DNA of 11,331 nucleotides from Rhodothermales bacterium (GCA_030833605.1 JAURGV010000057.1:1-11331), one strand, 5' to 3'. Positions 1 to 6,666 are shown, numbered from the stretch's first letter. Notes: generated by a model from the letters alone, not told the origin. Program-made: numbers and translations.

Positions 1-300
1 TGGAAGAGCATAACAGGTATAAAATTCAAACATGCAGGAGCATGGAAAAATATCACTGCAGCATATACAAAAATAAACGGAGTATGGAAAGCTATATTTA
101 ATTCTGGAGTAAACTTTACATCAACAGCAGCAGGTTTTGGAGATGCCACAGGTAATGCATCGTCAGGTACACCAGGATCAGGTGGTGGCGGCGGTGGTCG
201 TGGTGGCAGTGGCGGCGGTGGTCGCGGCGGCTTCGGTGGCGGGGGCGGCGGTCGCGATGGTGGTCGTGATGGCGGTCGTGACGGCGGAAGCCGTTGGTAA
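1..300 (+). CDS. C-terminal part of a WK-repeat protein with a Gly/Arg-rich tail (5' end outside window)
   Basis: The frame is open from the first base and ends at TAA 298-300, giving 99 residues with no start codon, so only the C-terminus is present. Residues 1-33 contain a 14-residue repeat with Trp-Lys at 1, 15 and 29 (WKSITG.., WKNITA.., WKAIF), with a KxxG/KINGVW pattern between them. I know this kind of repeat from structural or tail-associated proteins of phages, but that link is from memory. Residues 40-60 are a Ser/Thr/Gly linker. Residues 61-97 are almost pure Gly with RGG (67, 75) and three RDGG units (85, 89, 93), and the protein ends in SRW. The first 40 codons are AT-rich (ATA, ACA, AAA), unlike every other gene here, which suggests transfer. 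A strong terminator follows. Function is unknown; coding status is well supported by the repeat and the terminator position. Confidence 0.7.
   Translation, partial: WKSITGIKFKHAGAWKNITAAYTKINGVWKAIFNSGVNFTSTAAGFGDATGNASSGTPGSGGGGGGRGGSGGGGRGGFGGGGGGRDGGRDGGRDGGSRW
181..294 (+). repeat. GGN/CGN-rich low-complexity tract coding for the Gly/Arg tail
   Basis: Imperfect tandem GGT/GGC codons are punctuated by CGT/CGC and, near the 3' end, by three copies of a 12-base unit coding RDGG (253-288). Synonymous codons alternate, so selection probably acts on the protein rather than this being pure DNA slippage. The tract creates misleading open frames on both strands. Confidence 0.75.
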
Positions 301-317
301 GCCGACATGTAAATGTC

Positions 318-355
318 AAAAAGGCGCTGATGCGATTGCATCAGCGCCTTTTTTT
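318..355 (+). terminator. Rho-independent terminator, bidirectional-looking
   Basis: An 11-bp perfect G/C-rich stem (323-333 with 338-348) has a GATT loop. It is flanked by A5 on the left and T7 on the right, so the A/T tracts extend the stem. It lies 18 bases after the stop of the WK-repeat protein. A smaller hairpin (GACAT 304-308 with ATGTC 313-317) sits just upstream. Confidence 0.92.
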
Positions 356-445
356 ATGCCTACTGTTTTTTCGGCCCATCTCGTACAGGTTAAGGATCTT
401 TAGCACCCAAAGACGCCAAAACGTCTCTACTACTACGGCATTGCT

Positions 446-2272
446 GTGCTAATGATGTTTTTGGTAAACATCAATCCATTAAGCGCGCATGCCTCTTCTA
501 TTGGAAACGACGACGACCGCGTTGTTACTTCGGATAACGTTAAATCGAGTTTGGTAAACACCTACTATTATGTGGACTGGAAGACTGCGAATCCGAGTGC
601 TGGAACTGCGAGCGGAACGATCACGCTTCCTGGTGGTGTTGTCATTGATGTGGAGTTCAAGGTGCTGAACCCCAGTGCAACTCCCGGTACATTCTATGGA
701 TACAAGATCGGAGCGACAGCGGATTCTAGCCTCCATATCCCAAGTAATTTCGATTGGTCGCTGGCCTGGTATGGTGGGGAGAACACAAATGGCTCGGCAT
801 ACACAAGCCCGGAGGTGAGCAACTATCCGACGCCTCACGAAGCGCTTGCGCTGGTAGGCGGCACTAAATCGTCATATATCATTACGTTCAGCCAGAATGG
901 CCAACCGTTGGACGTGAGGGATCCCGCTATGGCAATCGCCTCTCTGGGCGCCGGTACAGATCTTGACAAACAGGCGCGATACGATTTCGACCGTCCCTTT
1001 GATTTGGTCTCGCATGGACGAGGATGGTGGAGTCCTTGGGACGCTGGCAGTGCTTCGGACATAACCAGAATGGAGGTTACCGGTCAGAGCCTGATCGGCA
1101 AGGAAGGCCACGGCACCATTCGATTTGTCGGGTCTTTCGACACTTTCTCGTGGACGGCTCCGTGGTCCGAAATCTGGCATCAATTTACCATCGGGATTCG
1201 CGGACTTCCAGATCTTGACTGGGATGAAGATGGAGATGAAATACCTGACGTAGAGGACAACTGTCCAACAGATTTTAATCCCTTTCAAGAAGACACGCTT
1301 GATGGTGACGGTACCGGGGACGCGTGTGATTTGATTGATGACAGTAACGTCGACACCGATGGAGACGGATGGTCAAACTCTACTGAGCACGCAAAAGGAA
1401 CCAGCCCCACCAACCCAGATACAGATGGAGATGGTATTAAAGATTCCCTCGACAATTGCCCCGTAGTCGCAAATTCCGATCAGGCTGATAGTAACAATGA
1501 TGGAGTTGGTGATGCGTGCAGCAATGTTCCAGATCCTGACTATGACGGCGATGGCGTGAATGATGACGTTGACAACTGTCCTCTCGTCGCTAACGCTGAT
1601 CAGGCCGACACTGATGGAGATGGTATCGGTGATGCCTGCGATCCGGATGCGGACGGTGACTCGGTACCGAATGCAGTAGACTTCTGCCCGAGTACCGGCA
1701 CAATTGACAACGTGGGTTGGGGCCAGAATCGCTGGCGCTTCGACTTCGATGCCAATGCCTTCCTTCAGAATGCTTTAAAAGGCAAGTCGACAAGTGGCGG
1801 ATCAGACCGTGGAAACAACACGACCTACACCATGGAGTCCACGGGGGGCTGTTCCTGCGAACAGATCATCGTCGCGTTGAATCTGGGTGATGGACACAAG
1901 AAGCATGGCTGCTCAAACAGCGCTATGTCGGACTGGGCAGCAATCGTTGCAGGCGTAGCGGGCAAAGGAGCCACCAATGCATTCGATTCAGACGAATCCA
2001 ACATTCCGATGGAAGTCACGCTTCAAGGCAACTATCCAAACCCATTCAACCCGCAAACAACCATCAGCTTCGCTCTTCCAGAGGCAGCTCAGGTTAGCCT
2101 TGTGGTTTATGATTTGATGGGTCGTGAAGTCCGTGTGCTGGTTCGGGGCACGGTAAGCGCTGGTACACACGAAGCGTCCTTCGACGCATCGAATTTGCCT
2201 AGTGGTGCTTACATCTACCGACTGAGCACGCCAAAAGGTGAGTTCACGAAGATGATGACGTTGATGAAGTAG
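446..2272 (+). CDS. Secreted thrombospondin type 3 repeat protein with a type IX secretion C-terminal sorting domain
   Basis: The protein has 608 residues from a GTG start. Residues 1-16 resemble the end of a signal peptide (cleavage near AHA). Residues 40-255 form a Trp/Gly-rich, probably beta-rich domain that I cannot assign. Residues 257-417 carry thrombospondin type 3 repeats with DxDxDG loops and DNCP/GDACD pairs (272, 337, 377 and 292, 356, 396), which bind Ca2+ in this family. Residues 466-500 are a Cys-containing segment (GGCSCEQI) often found after such repeats. Residues 525-608 are a T9SS sorting domain with NYPNPFNP, VYDLMGREV, SGAYIYRL and TKMMTLMK. The protein is therefore expected to cross the outer membrane through the Por machinery and stay on the surface or be released. 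The GTG start is doubtful: the n-region lacks basic residues, while in-frame codons upstream (404-445) would supply them. A hairpin follows the stop. Ligand or substrate is unknown. Confidence 0.88.
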   Translation: MLMMFLVNINPLSAHASSIGNDDDRVVTSDNVKSSLVNTYYYVDWKTANPSAGTASGTITLPGGVVIDVEFKVLNPSATPGTFYGYKIGATADSSLHIPSNFDWSLAWYGGENTNGSAYTSPEVSNYPTPHEALALVGGTKSSYIITFSQNGQPLDVRDPAMAIASLGAGTDLDKQARYDFDRPFDLVSHGRGWWSPWDAGSASDITRMEVTGQSLIGKEGHGTIRFVGSFDTFSWTAPWSEIWHQFTIGIRGLPDLDWDEDGDEIPDVEDNCPTDFNPFQEDTLDGDGTGDACDLIDDSNVDTDGDGWSNSTEHAKGTSPTNPDTDGDGIKDSLDNCPVVANSDQADSNNDGVGDACSNVPDPDYDGDGVNDDVDNCPLVANADQADTDGDGIGDACDPDADGDSVPNAVDFCPSTGTIDNVGWGQNRWRFDFDANAFLQNALKGKSTSGGSDRGNNTTYTMESTGGCSCEQIIVALNLGDGHKKHGCSNSAMSDWAAIVAGVAGKGATNAFDSDESNIPMEVTLQGNYPNPFNPQTTISFALPEAAQVSLVVYDLMGREVRVLVRGTVSAGTHEASFDASNLPSGAYIYRLSTPKGEFTKMMTLMK

Positions 2273-2300
2273 CGTCGACGCATAGACCATAGTGTTCTTT

Positions 2301-2339
2301 TTAGGGCGCCCATCGATTGAAAATCGATGGGCGCCCTAA
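2301..2339 (+). terminator. 18-bp perfect hairpin, terminator of the T9SS protein gene
   Basis: Bases 2301-2318 pair perfectly with 2322-2339 around a GAA loop. The hairpin starts 29 bases after the stop codon. There is no clean U-run; the 3' flank is TTATTTATA. It probably acts as a terminator or mRNA 3'-end stabiliser. The hairpin after glnN has the same style (long perfect stem, poor U-tract). Confidence 0.75.
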
Positions 2340-2432
2340 TTATTTATAGGAAATAGGTCGAAATGCACATTCATCCCAGTCGCCGTACATGATGGAGTTA
2401 ATCTAGCTGCTTCAAATGCCGATACCCTCTGT

Positions 2433-2684
2433 ATGAAAACCATCGTATATAACGGCCACCGCATTGACGCTCCTGGATCAACCCTAACGGGTCTGGAAGT
2501 TGTTCGCTATGACGGGAATGTCGTGTCTTCCAAGCGATCCGTGTTGGGAGCAAATCATCCTTTTGAAATGGAAGAAAACGGTGAAACGGTGCAGTATCTC
2601 GTCTCTATTGGGACCCGTTGGCACGGTTTTTCCGCGACCTGCAAAATATTCCGGAACGGCGAGCTCTTGTTTTCGGATTGTTAG
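2433..2684 (+). CDS. Small conserved-looking hypothetical protein (83 aa)
   Basis: An ATG start gives 83 residues with balanced composition (pI near neutral), no signal peptide and no membrane segment. The pattern of alternating hydrophobic residues (KTIVYNGHRI, YDGNVVSSKRSV, VQYLVSIGTRWHG, CKIFRNGELLF) suggests a compact beta-sheet protein. The ending RNGELLFSDC resembles small uncharacterised proteins I have seen in Bacteroidetes, but I cannot name a family. No Shine-Dalgarno sequence is visible. It stands alone between the 2301-2339 hairpin and the zinc-ribbon gene, about 90 bases from the latter, and may share a transcript with it. The overlapping frame at 2500-2706 is a shadow. Confidence 0.65.
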   Translation: MKTIVYNGHRIDAPGSTLTGLEVVRYDGNVVSSKRSVLGANHPFEMEENGETVQYLVSIGTRWHGFSATCKIFRNGELLFSDC

Positions 2685-2764
2685 GCAAGCACCCGTATAT
2701 TCCTAGTAATTGAACGTTGCTATTAGTGAGCGACGCCCTTCGATTCAATCAACCGATTACGTAA

Positions 2765-2771
2765 AAGGAAG
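2765..2771 (+). promoter_or_regulatory. Shine-Dalgarno sequence fixing the start of the zinc-ribbon gene
   Basis: AAGGAAG ends four bases before ATG 2776. It is the only good Shine-Dalgarno match before any gene in this window and argues against the longer frame from TTG 2710. Confidence 0.6.
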
Positions 2772-2775
2772 CACG

Positions 2776-2976
2776 ATGGCAGCATATACCTGTAAAAAAT
2801 GTGGAATGAGTGTAGGAACGATGACGTGTGGTCATTGCGGCAAAGAATTGGTCCATGAGACCATTACCACAGGAGCTGGTGCACAAGTAGCCGTATCGAA
2901 ATGCCCTGATGGACACGGCAAAGTAAAATCTCCTATGTGCTGCGGTAACGATATGACCTGTGAAATAGGCGGCTAG
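2776..2976 (+). CDS. Small zinc-ribbon protein (66 aa)
   Basis: Starting at ATG 2776 the product has 66 residues. An N-terminal zinc ribbon is formed by CxxC (Cys6, Cys9) and CxxC (Cys18, Cys21). A second Cys set is Cys43, the adjacent Cys55-Cys56 and Cys62, in the contexts SKCPDGHGK and SPMCCGNDM. The CCG-x-x-M ending resembles desulforedoxin-type metal sites. The protein is cytosolic: no signal or membrane segment is seen. It probably binds one or two Zn (or Fe) ions, but its role is not known. I chose the internal ATG over TTG 2710 because of the ribosome binding site and because the 22 extra residues look non-coding. It ends 27 bases before the PQQ dehydrogenase frame and may be co-transcribed with it. 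Confidence 0.75.
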   Translation: MAAYTCKKCGMSVGTMTCGHCGKELVHETITTGAGAQVAVSKCPDGHGKVKSPMCCGNDMTCEIGG

Positions 2977-3003
2977 TTTTTTACGTCGGCAGAAACGGTT
3001 ATT

Positions 3004-5124
3004 ATGGTCGCTTCACTTTCCCAAGCGTCCGCTATGCATCTATCGTTTCGTTTAATGGCCCCGCTCGGATTGGGCGTAGGCCTATTTATTTCGGCTTGTT
3101 CTCCAGCACCCGACCCCGTTAACCCCAATGATTGGGCGGTTTACGGCGGAAACACGGATAACACCCACTACACGACACTCGACCAGATTACGCCTGAGAA
3201 TATTGGGCAATTGGAGGTAGCGTGGACGTACGACACGGGAGACGCCTTTGAAGGCTCCGAAATGCAGGCCAATCCCATCGTCATCGACGGGATTTTGTAT
3301 GCCGCGACGCCGAAACTCGATGTTTTTGCCTTAAATGCAGCCACTGGTGAAGAAATATGGCGCTTTGACCCCACTCCAGATGCCACGAATTCACCCCGCT
3401 TTAGGCACCGCGGCGTAGTCGTGACGGGCGATCGGGTCCTATTCAACTACAGAAATCGGCTCATAGCGTTAGACCGTCTGACGGGTCAACCCATTCTTTC
3501 CTTCGGTGTCAATGGTGAAGTGGACCTGCGCGAGGGACTTGGAAGGCCGATTGAAGGTCTTTCGGTGAGCGCAAGCACGCCCGGCGTCGTGTTTGAGGAC
3601 CTATTAATTATGGGCAGTTCAGTCCCAGAGTCCTTACCCAGCGCCCCGGGCGACATTAGAGCCTATGACATAAACACCGGCGCTCTCAGGTGGTCTTTTC
3701 ATACCATCCCTCATCCCGGAGAATTTGGTTACGATACCTGGCCTGAAGATGCCTGGAAGGTGGTGGGAGGAGCCAATGCTTGGAGCGGGATTACCCTTGA
3801 TGTGAAAAACGAAATCGCTTTTGCATCAACCGGTTCAGCTTCCTTTGACTTTTACGGGGCCAATCGTGAAGGAGATAATCTGTTTGCGAATACCATTTTG
3901 GCCCTTAATGCTCGCACGGGCGAACGCATTTGGCATTTTCAAGGCCTTCGACACGACCTTTGGGACCGCGACTTTCCGTCTCCACCGTCCTTGATTACGG
4001 TTCAACGAGATGGAAAACCGGTAGATGCGATCGCACAAGTCACCAAAACGGGTCACGTGTTCGTTTTAGAACGCCTAACCGGAGAACCATTGTTTCCGAT
4101 TGAGGAAGTGGCCATGCCAGGTCCCACGTTACCGGGCGAATGGACGGCCCCAACGCAGCCTTTCCCCGTTTTACCTCCTGCTGTAGCTCGTCAAACATTG
4201 ACCATCGATGATCTAACGCAGCGCACCCCCGAGGCCCATGCCAGCGCACTAGCCACCTTTCATGCGTACAGCACGGATGGTGCATGGGCAACGCCCGATA
4301 CGACTGGGATTATTCTTTACCCAGGAACGGATGGCGGAGGGGAATGGGGCGGACCAGCCTTTGATCCCGAGACAGGTCTGCTCTATGTGAACTCCAATGA
4401 ACAAGGGTGGCTGTTGAAACTCGTGGTACCGAGCGATGAGTCGGTCTATGCAGCGCAGTGTTCTAGTTGCCACGGAAAGGATCGCAAAGGAAGCGGCCTT
4501 GGACCTTCGTTGGAAGGGGTTTTTGAACGGAAGAATCGAGACGAAATCGTCGCCCAAATTCGGGAAGGAAATGGATTGATGCCTGCTTTTGCATCCGTGT
4601 TACGCCGAGGCGAAATAGAAGCCATTGTGGACTACTTGGAGACCGGAATCGATGCTTCTAAAGCAAAAATTGGCTCCACTCCGTTCGATTTGCCTTATCG
4701 GCTGTCGGTAATTGACATTTTCCAAGACCACGAAGGGTATCCCGGCAACATGACCCCTTGGGGAACGCTCAATGCCATTGATCTGAATGAAGGCACTATT
4801 CGTTGGAGTATTCCATTCGGCGTATACCCAGAGCTTGCAGCTCAGGGGATGACGAATACGGGGACCGACAACTACGGGGGTGGGATTGTCACCCAAAACG
4901 GGCTGTTCATCATAGCAGCCACCACGTACGACGAAACCATCAGGGCATTCAACAAACTAACAGGAGAAGTCCTTTGGGAGGCGCCGCTTCCGGCTTCGGG
5001 TAATGCAACCCCTTCCACGTATATGGTCGATGGGAAACAGTACATCGTAATCGCCGCTGGTGGGGGCAAAAACGGAGCCCCGAGTGGCGGGACGTATGTA
5101 GCGTTTGCGCTTCCAGGGAATTAG
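3004..5124 (+). CDS. PQQ-dependent (quinoprotein) dehydrogenase with inserted cytochrome c domain, lipoprotein
   Basis: The 706-residue product oxidises an alcohol or sugar in the periplasm with PQQ and passes electrons to its own haem. A lipoprotein signal (GLFISAC, Cys32) anchors it. If ATG 3034 is the true start, the signal peptide is MHLSFRLMAPLG.., which fits better than the long form from 3004. Residues 43-475 and 560-703 form the eight-bladed propeller with recurrent W-motifs (TGEEIWRF 114, TGALRWSF 225, TGERIWHF 305, TGEVLWEA 653). RHDLWDRDFP (316-325) and the Lys348 segment VTKTGHVFVLERLTG match the active-site Asp and Lys regions of glucose dehydrogenase-type quinoproteins. A class I cytochrome c domain (about 477-550) is inserted before the last blades: CSSCH 486-490 for haem c, and Met526 in GLMPAF as the likely sixth ligand. 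Substrate is not predictable. No PQQ biosynthesis genes are in view. It converges on the phosphatase gene with only 31 bases between. Confidence 0.92.
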   Translation: MVASLSQASAMHLSFRLMAPLGLGVGLFISACSPAPDPVNPNDWAVYGGNTDNTHYTTLDQITPENIGQLEVAWTYDTGDAFEGSEMQANPIVIDGILYAATPKLDVFALNAATGEEIWRFDPTPDATNSPRFRHRGVVVTGDRVLFNYRNRLIALDRLTGQPILSFGVNGEVDLREGLGRPIEGLSVSASTPGVVFEDLLIMGSSVPESLPSAPGDIRAYDINTGALRWSFHTIPHPGEFGYDTWPEDAWKVVGGANAWSGITLDVKNEIAFASTGSASFDFYGANREGDNLFANTILALNARTGERIWHFQGLRHDLWDRDFPSPPSLITVQRDGKPVDAIAQVTKTGHVFVLERLTGEPLFPIEEVAMPGPTLPGEWTAPTQPFPVLPPAVARQTLTIDDLTQRTPEAHASALATFHAYSTDGAWATPDTTGIILYPGTDGGGEWGGPAFDPETGLLYVNSNEQGWLLKLVVPSDESVYAAQCSSCHGKDRKGSGLGPSLEGVFERKNRDEIVAQIREGNGLMPAFASVLRRGEIEAIVDYLETGIDASKAKIGSTPFDLPYRLSVIDIFQDHEGYPGNMTPWGTLNAIDLNEGTIRWSIPFGVYPELAAQGMTNTGTDNYGGGIVTQNGLFIIAATTYDETIRAFNKLTGEVLWEAPLPASGNATPSTYMVDGKQYIVIAAGGGKNGAPSGGTYVAFALPGN

Positions 5125-5155
5125 ACTTGACGATATATCGCTATGCCTGTGAGAA

Positions 5156-6313
5156 TTACCCTCCATAGTGCAAGCACAAGATCGTAGCATCGTCGCTAAA
5201 TCCATCGTCTTTCGAATACAAAAGGCAGTCGGCATATATACCTTCTACGCAACTTCCGGTGTCCATTTGAACGTGGTCTTCGATCAGTTTTGCAAAACCG
5301 TCGATTCCCAATTGTTCACCTTTTGCATCTTCGACCTCTATAAACGCATCCGAATAGAGGAAAATCCGATCACCGGCATAAACCCTGATTGATTCACAGG
5401 CGAATTCGGCCATTTCTTTGGAGATCATTCCGAGCAACATCCCATCGGTGGTCCTGCGTTCAACTTTCCCTGAATGCGCCCGATAAATGAGAAGGTCCGG
5501 GTGTCCCGCGACAGTGTAGGTAAGTTTGCCAACAGACGTGTCAAGTTTTCCCACAATCGCTGAAGCAAAGTGACCGTCTGGTAAAACATCCATTAGCGCG
5601 GAATTGACAGCCTCCAAAACGTGAGTTGGATGGGCTATATGATCCAACGCATTTCGGAATTCAGAGGATAATAAGCAGGATATTAGCGCGGCTGAAACTC
5701 CATGACCGGTGACATCGGCGATGAGGAATGCGATGGTGTCATCCCCAACCTGCACCACATCGTAGTAATCGCCACCAACCTGACCGAATGGGACGTATTT
5801 AACATGCGCAGTGGTTTGGCCTATTTGAGGCATTTTTTGAGGAAGAATTCGACGCTGTGTTTCTCGAGCTTCTTCCAACTCATCCAACATTTGCATCTGC
5901 TGAACACGAATGGTATTAAAAGCGAGTTTAAGCGCCTCCTCACTATCGTGCTGCAGCGTATTATCCTCTTTTACAGCCATGTAGTGAGTGGTTTGACCAC
6001 TTTCACCCTGCATGGGAGAGATGGAAGCGGATTCCCAATACACCTCGCCGTTTTTTTTCTTATTTCGGAATATTCCACGCCACGTTTCGCCGTTGACTAG
6101 CTTTTCCCACATTTCGGTATACCCCTCCGGTGGAGTGTATCCGGAATTGAGAACCCGAGGGTTTTTACCAATTACTTCGGCGAGTGTGTATCCCGTTAGG
6201 TGTTCAAACTTGGGATTTACGTACTGGATATTGCCATGCACATCTGTAATGACGACTGAAGCTGGACTTTGTCGGACGGCCTCTTCAAAAAATTTTGAAT
6301 GATTGAAGCTCAT
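5156..6313 (-). CDS. PAS domain - PP2C/SpoIIE serine phosphatase (RsbU-type regulator)
   Basis: The 385-residue product is a cytosolic signalling protein with no membrane segment. Residues 10-118 are a PAS domain (SPASVVITDVHGNIQYVNP, HLTGY, VIGKNPRVLNSG) with a PAC-like end THYMAVKEDN. The GKNPR position lacks the Cys of blue-light LOV domains, so a flavin-Cys photocycle is unlikely. Residues 120-160 are a coiled-coil linker. Residues 165-383 are a SpoIIE-type PP2C phosphatase with the metal-binding acidic residues in GGDYYD (Asp182), IADVTGHG (Asp200), YSDAFIEV (Asp322) and SDDAT (Asp375-Asp376). The usual Gly of the YTDG motif is Ala323. Family members dephosphorylate STAS-domain anti-anti-sigma factors; no such partner is visible nearby. 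ATG at 6313 is the natural start. The ~280 bp upstream hold an unusual hairpin array. Confidence 0.9.
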   Translation of the reverse strand: MSFNHSKFFEEAVRQSPASVVITDVHGNIQYVNPKFEHLTGYTLAEVIGKNPRVLNSGYTPPEGYTEMWEKLVNGETWRGIFRNKKKNGEVYWESASISPMQGESGQTTHYMAVKEDNTLQHDSEEALKLAFNTIRVQQMQMLDELEEARETQRRILPQKMPQIGQTTAHVKYVPFGQVGGDYYDVVQVGDDTIAFLIADVTGHGVSAALISCLLSSEFRNALDHIAHPTHVLEAVNSALMDVLPDGHFASAIVGKLDTSVGKLTYTVAGHPDLLIYRAHSGKVERRTTDGMLLGMISKEMAEFACESIRVYAGDRIFLYSDAFIEVEDAKGEQLGIDGFAKLIEDHVQMDTGSCVEGIYADCLLYSKDDGFSDDATILCLHYGG

Positions 6314-6400
6314 GATGACACCTTGATAGATACATTGGGTATCGGACGCAAATCAAGGTTAAAAAGCCTTTACGAGAAATTAATCTATCTTTCCCTCAGC

Positions 6401-6419
6401 AAAAAAAGCCCGGGGGTTT
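6401..6419 (-). terminator. Possible weak minus-strand terminator (G/C block followed by T7)
   Basis: On the minus strand, AAACCCCCGGGC (6419-6408) is followed by seven T (6407-6401). The best stem is short and mismatched, so it is only terminator-like. If real, it would end a transcript that covers the hairpin array, upstream of the phosphatase gene. Confidence 0.3.
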
Positions 6420-6421
6420 AT

Positions 6422-6531
6422 TCGCACTACGTGCTAATTTAGTTCGAAGCTTCGCTTCTCATCAGTCGAAACCTTCGGTTTCTCGTGTGTCGGAAGGCTG
6501 CGCCTTCCTCACGTGAACCTGATACGGTTCA
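6422..6531 (-). repeat. Array of regularly spaced mini-hairpins with GNA triloops (minus strand)
   Basis: There are five consecutive hairpins (plus-strand coordinates): 6424-6434 (4-bp stem), 6446-6458 (5 bp), 6468-6482 (6 bp), 6492-6508 (7 bp) and 6514-6531 (6 bp, 6-base loop). Read on the minus strand, the first four have triloops GTA, GAA, GAA and GCA, each closed by a C-G pair. The middle three are flanked on both sides by GA; the first has it on one side only. Centres lie at 6429, 6452, 6475, 6500 and about 6522, that is 22-25 bp apart. The stem sequences differ, so it is not a simple sequence repeat or a CRISPR. It lies between the tRNA terminator and the phosphatase gene. The function is not known to me; it could be a structured RNA or a DNA element. 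Confidence 0.7.
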
Positions 6532-6553
6532 AACGTACTCGGCAAAATACGTC

Positions 6554-6585
6554 AAAACCCCACCGACCTACGGCCGATGGGGTTT
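6554..6585 (-). terminator. Rho-independent terminator of the tRNA gene
   Basis: On the minus strand, 6585-6572 pairs with 6568-6555 as a 14-bp stem (two G-U wobbles) around a GTA loop, followed by TTTT. It starts 8 bases after the tRNA 3' end. Confidence 0.85.
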
Positions 6586-6592
6586 CAACGTG

Positions 6593-6665
6593 TGGGCCCG
6601 GTAGGGTTTGAACCTACGACCAATCGATTATGAGTCGACTGCTCTAACCACTGAGCTACGGGCCC
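6593..6665 (-). tRNA. tRNA with CAU anticodon, probably tRNA-Ile2 (lysidine-modified, reads AUA)
   Basis: The 73-base cloverleaf (without CCA) has a 7-bp acceptor stem GGGCCCG/CGGGCCC, a D-arm with AGCTCAGTGGTTAGAGC, an anticodon stem GTCGA/TCGAT with loop CTCATAA (anticodon at 6632-6630), and a T-arm GTAGG-TTCAAAC-CCTAC. Discriminator is A73. CAU can mean initiator Met, elongator Met or Ile2. The anticodon-arm and variable region (GACTCATAATCG followed by TTGGTCG) closely resembles E. coli ileX. The acceptor pairs C4-G69, C5-G68 and C6-G67 are of the type recognised by TilS lysidine synthetase. A weak first pair typical of initiators is absent. I therefore favour Ile2, with elongator Met as the alternative. 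CCA is not encoded. It has its own promoter-like -7 element and terminator. Confidence 0.9.
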
Positions 6666-6666
6666 G

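Noticed and set aside
116..319. His/Arg/Asp-rich open frame on the minus strand
   Set aside because: It is the reverse complement of the Gly/Arg codon repeat, with no independent coding signal.
137..403. 88-residue open frame rich in Val/Ala
   Set aside because: It is the shifted reading of the Gly-codon tract of the first gene; composition is low-complexity and it runs through the terminator at 318-355.
2710..2775. Longer start (TTG) for the zinc-ribbon gene
   Set aside because: No ribosome binding site precedes it, and the extra 22 residues do not look like the family; ATG 2776 has AAGGAAG at a proper distance.
5702..6302. Plus-strand open frames of 132 and 96 residues inside the phosphatase gene
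   Set aside because: They overlap a clear PAS-PP2C coding region on the other strand and have no recognisable features.
6442..6465. Hammerhead-ribozyme-like core on the minus strand (CTGATGA, stem, CGAA)
   Set aside because: The base after GAA is C instead of the needed A, no UH cleavage site is placed after a stem III, and the flanks cannot form stem I. The same GA-flanked hairpin pattern occurs in neighbouring units without the CTGATGA, so the match is probably chance.
6422..6531. CRISPR array or retron RNA
   Set aside because: The units are different hairpins without a common repeat sequence, spacers are only about 9 bases, and no cas or reverse transcriptase gene is present.
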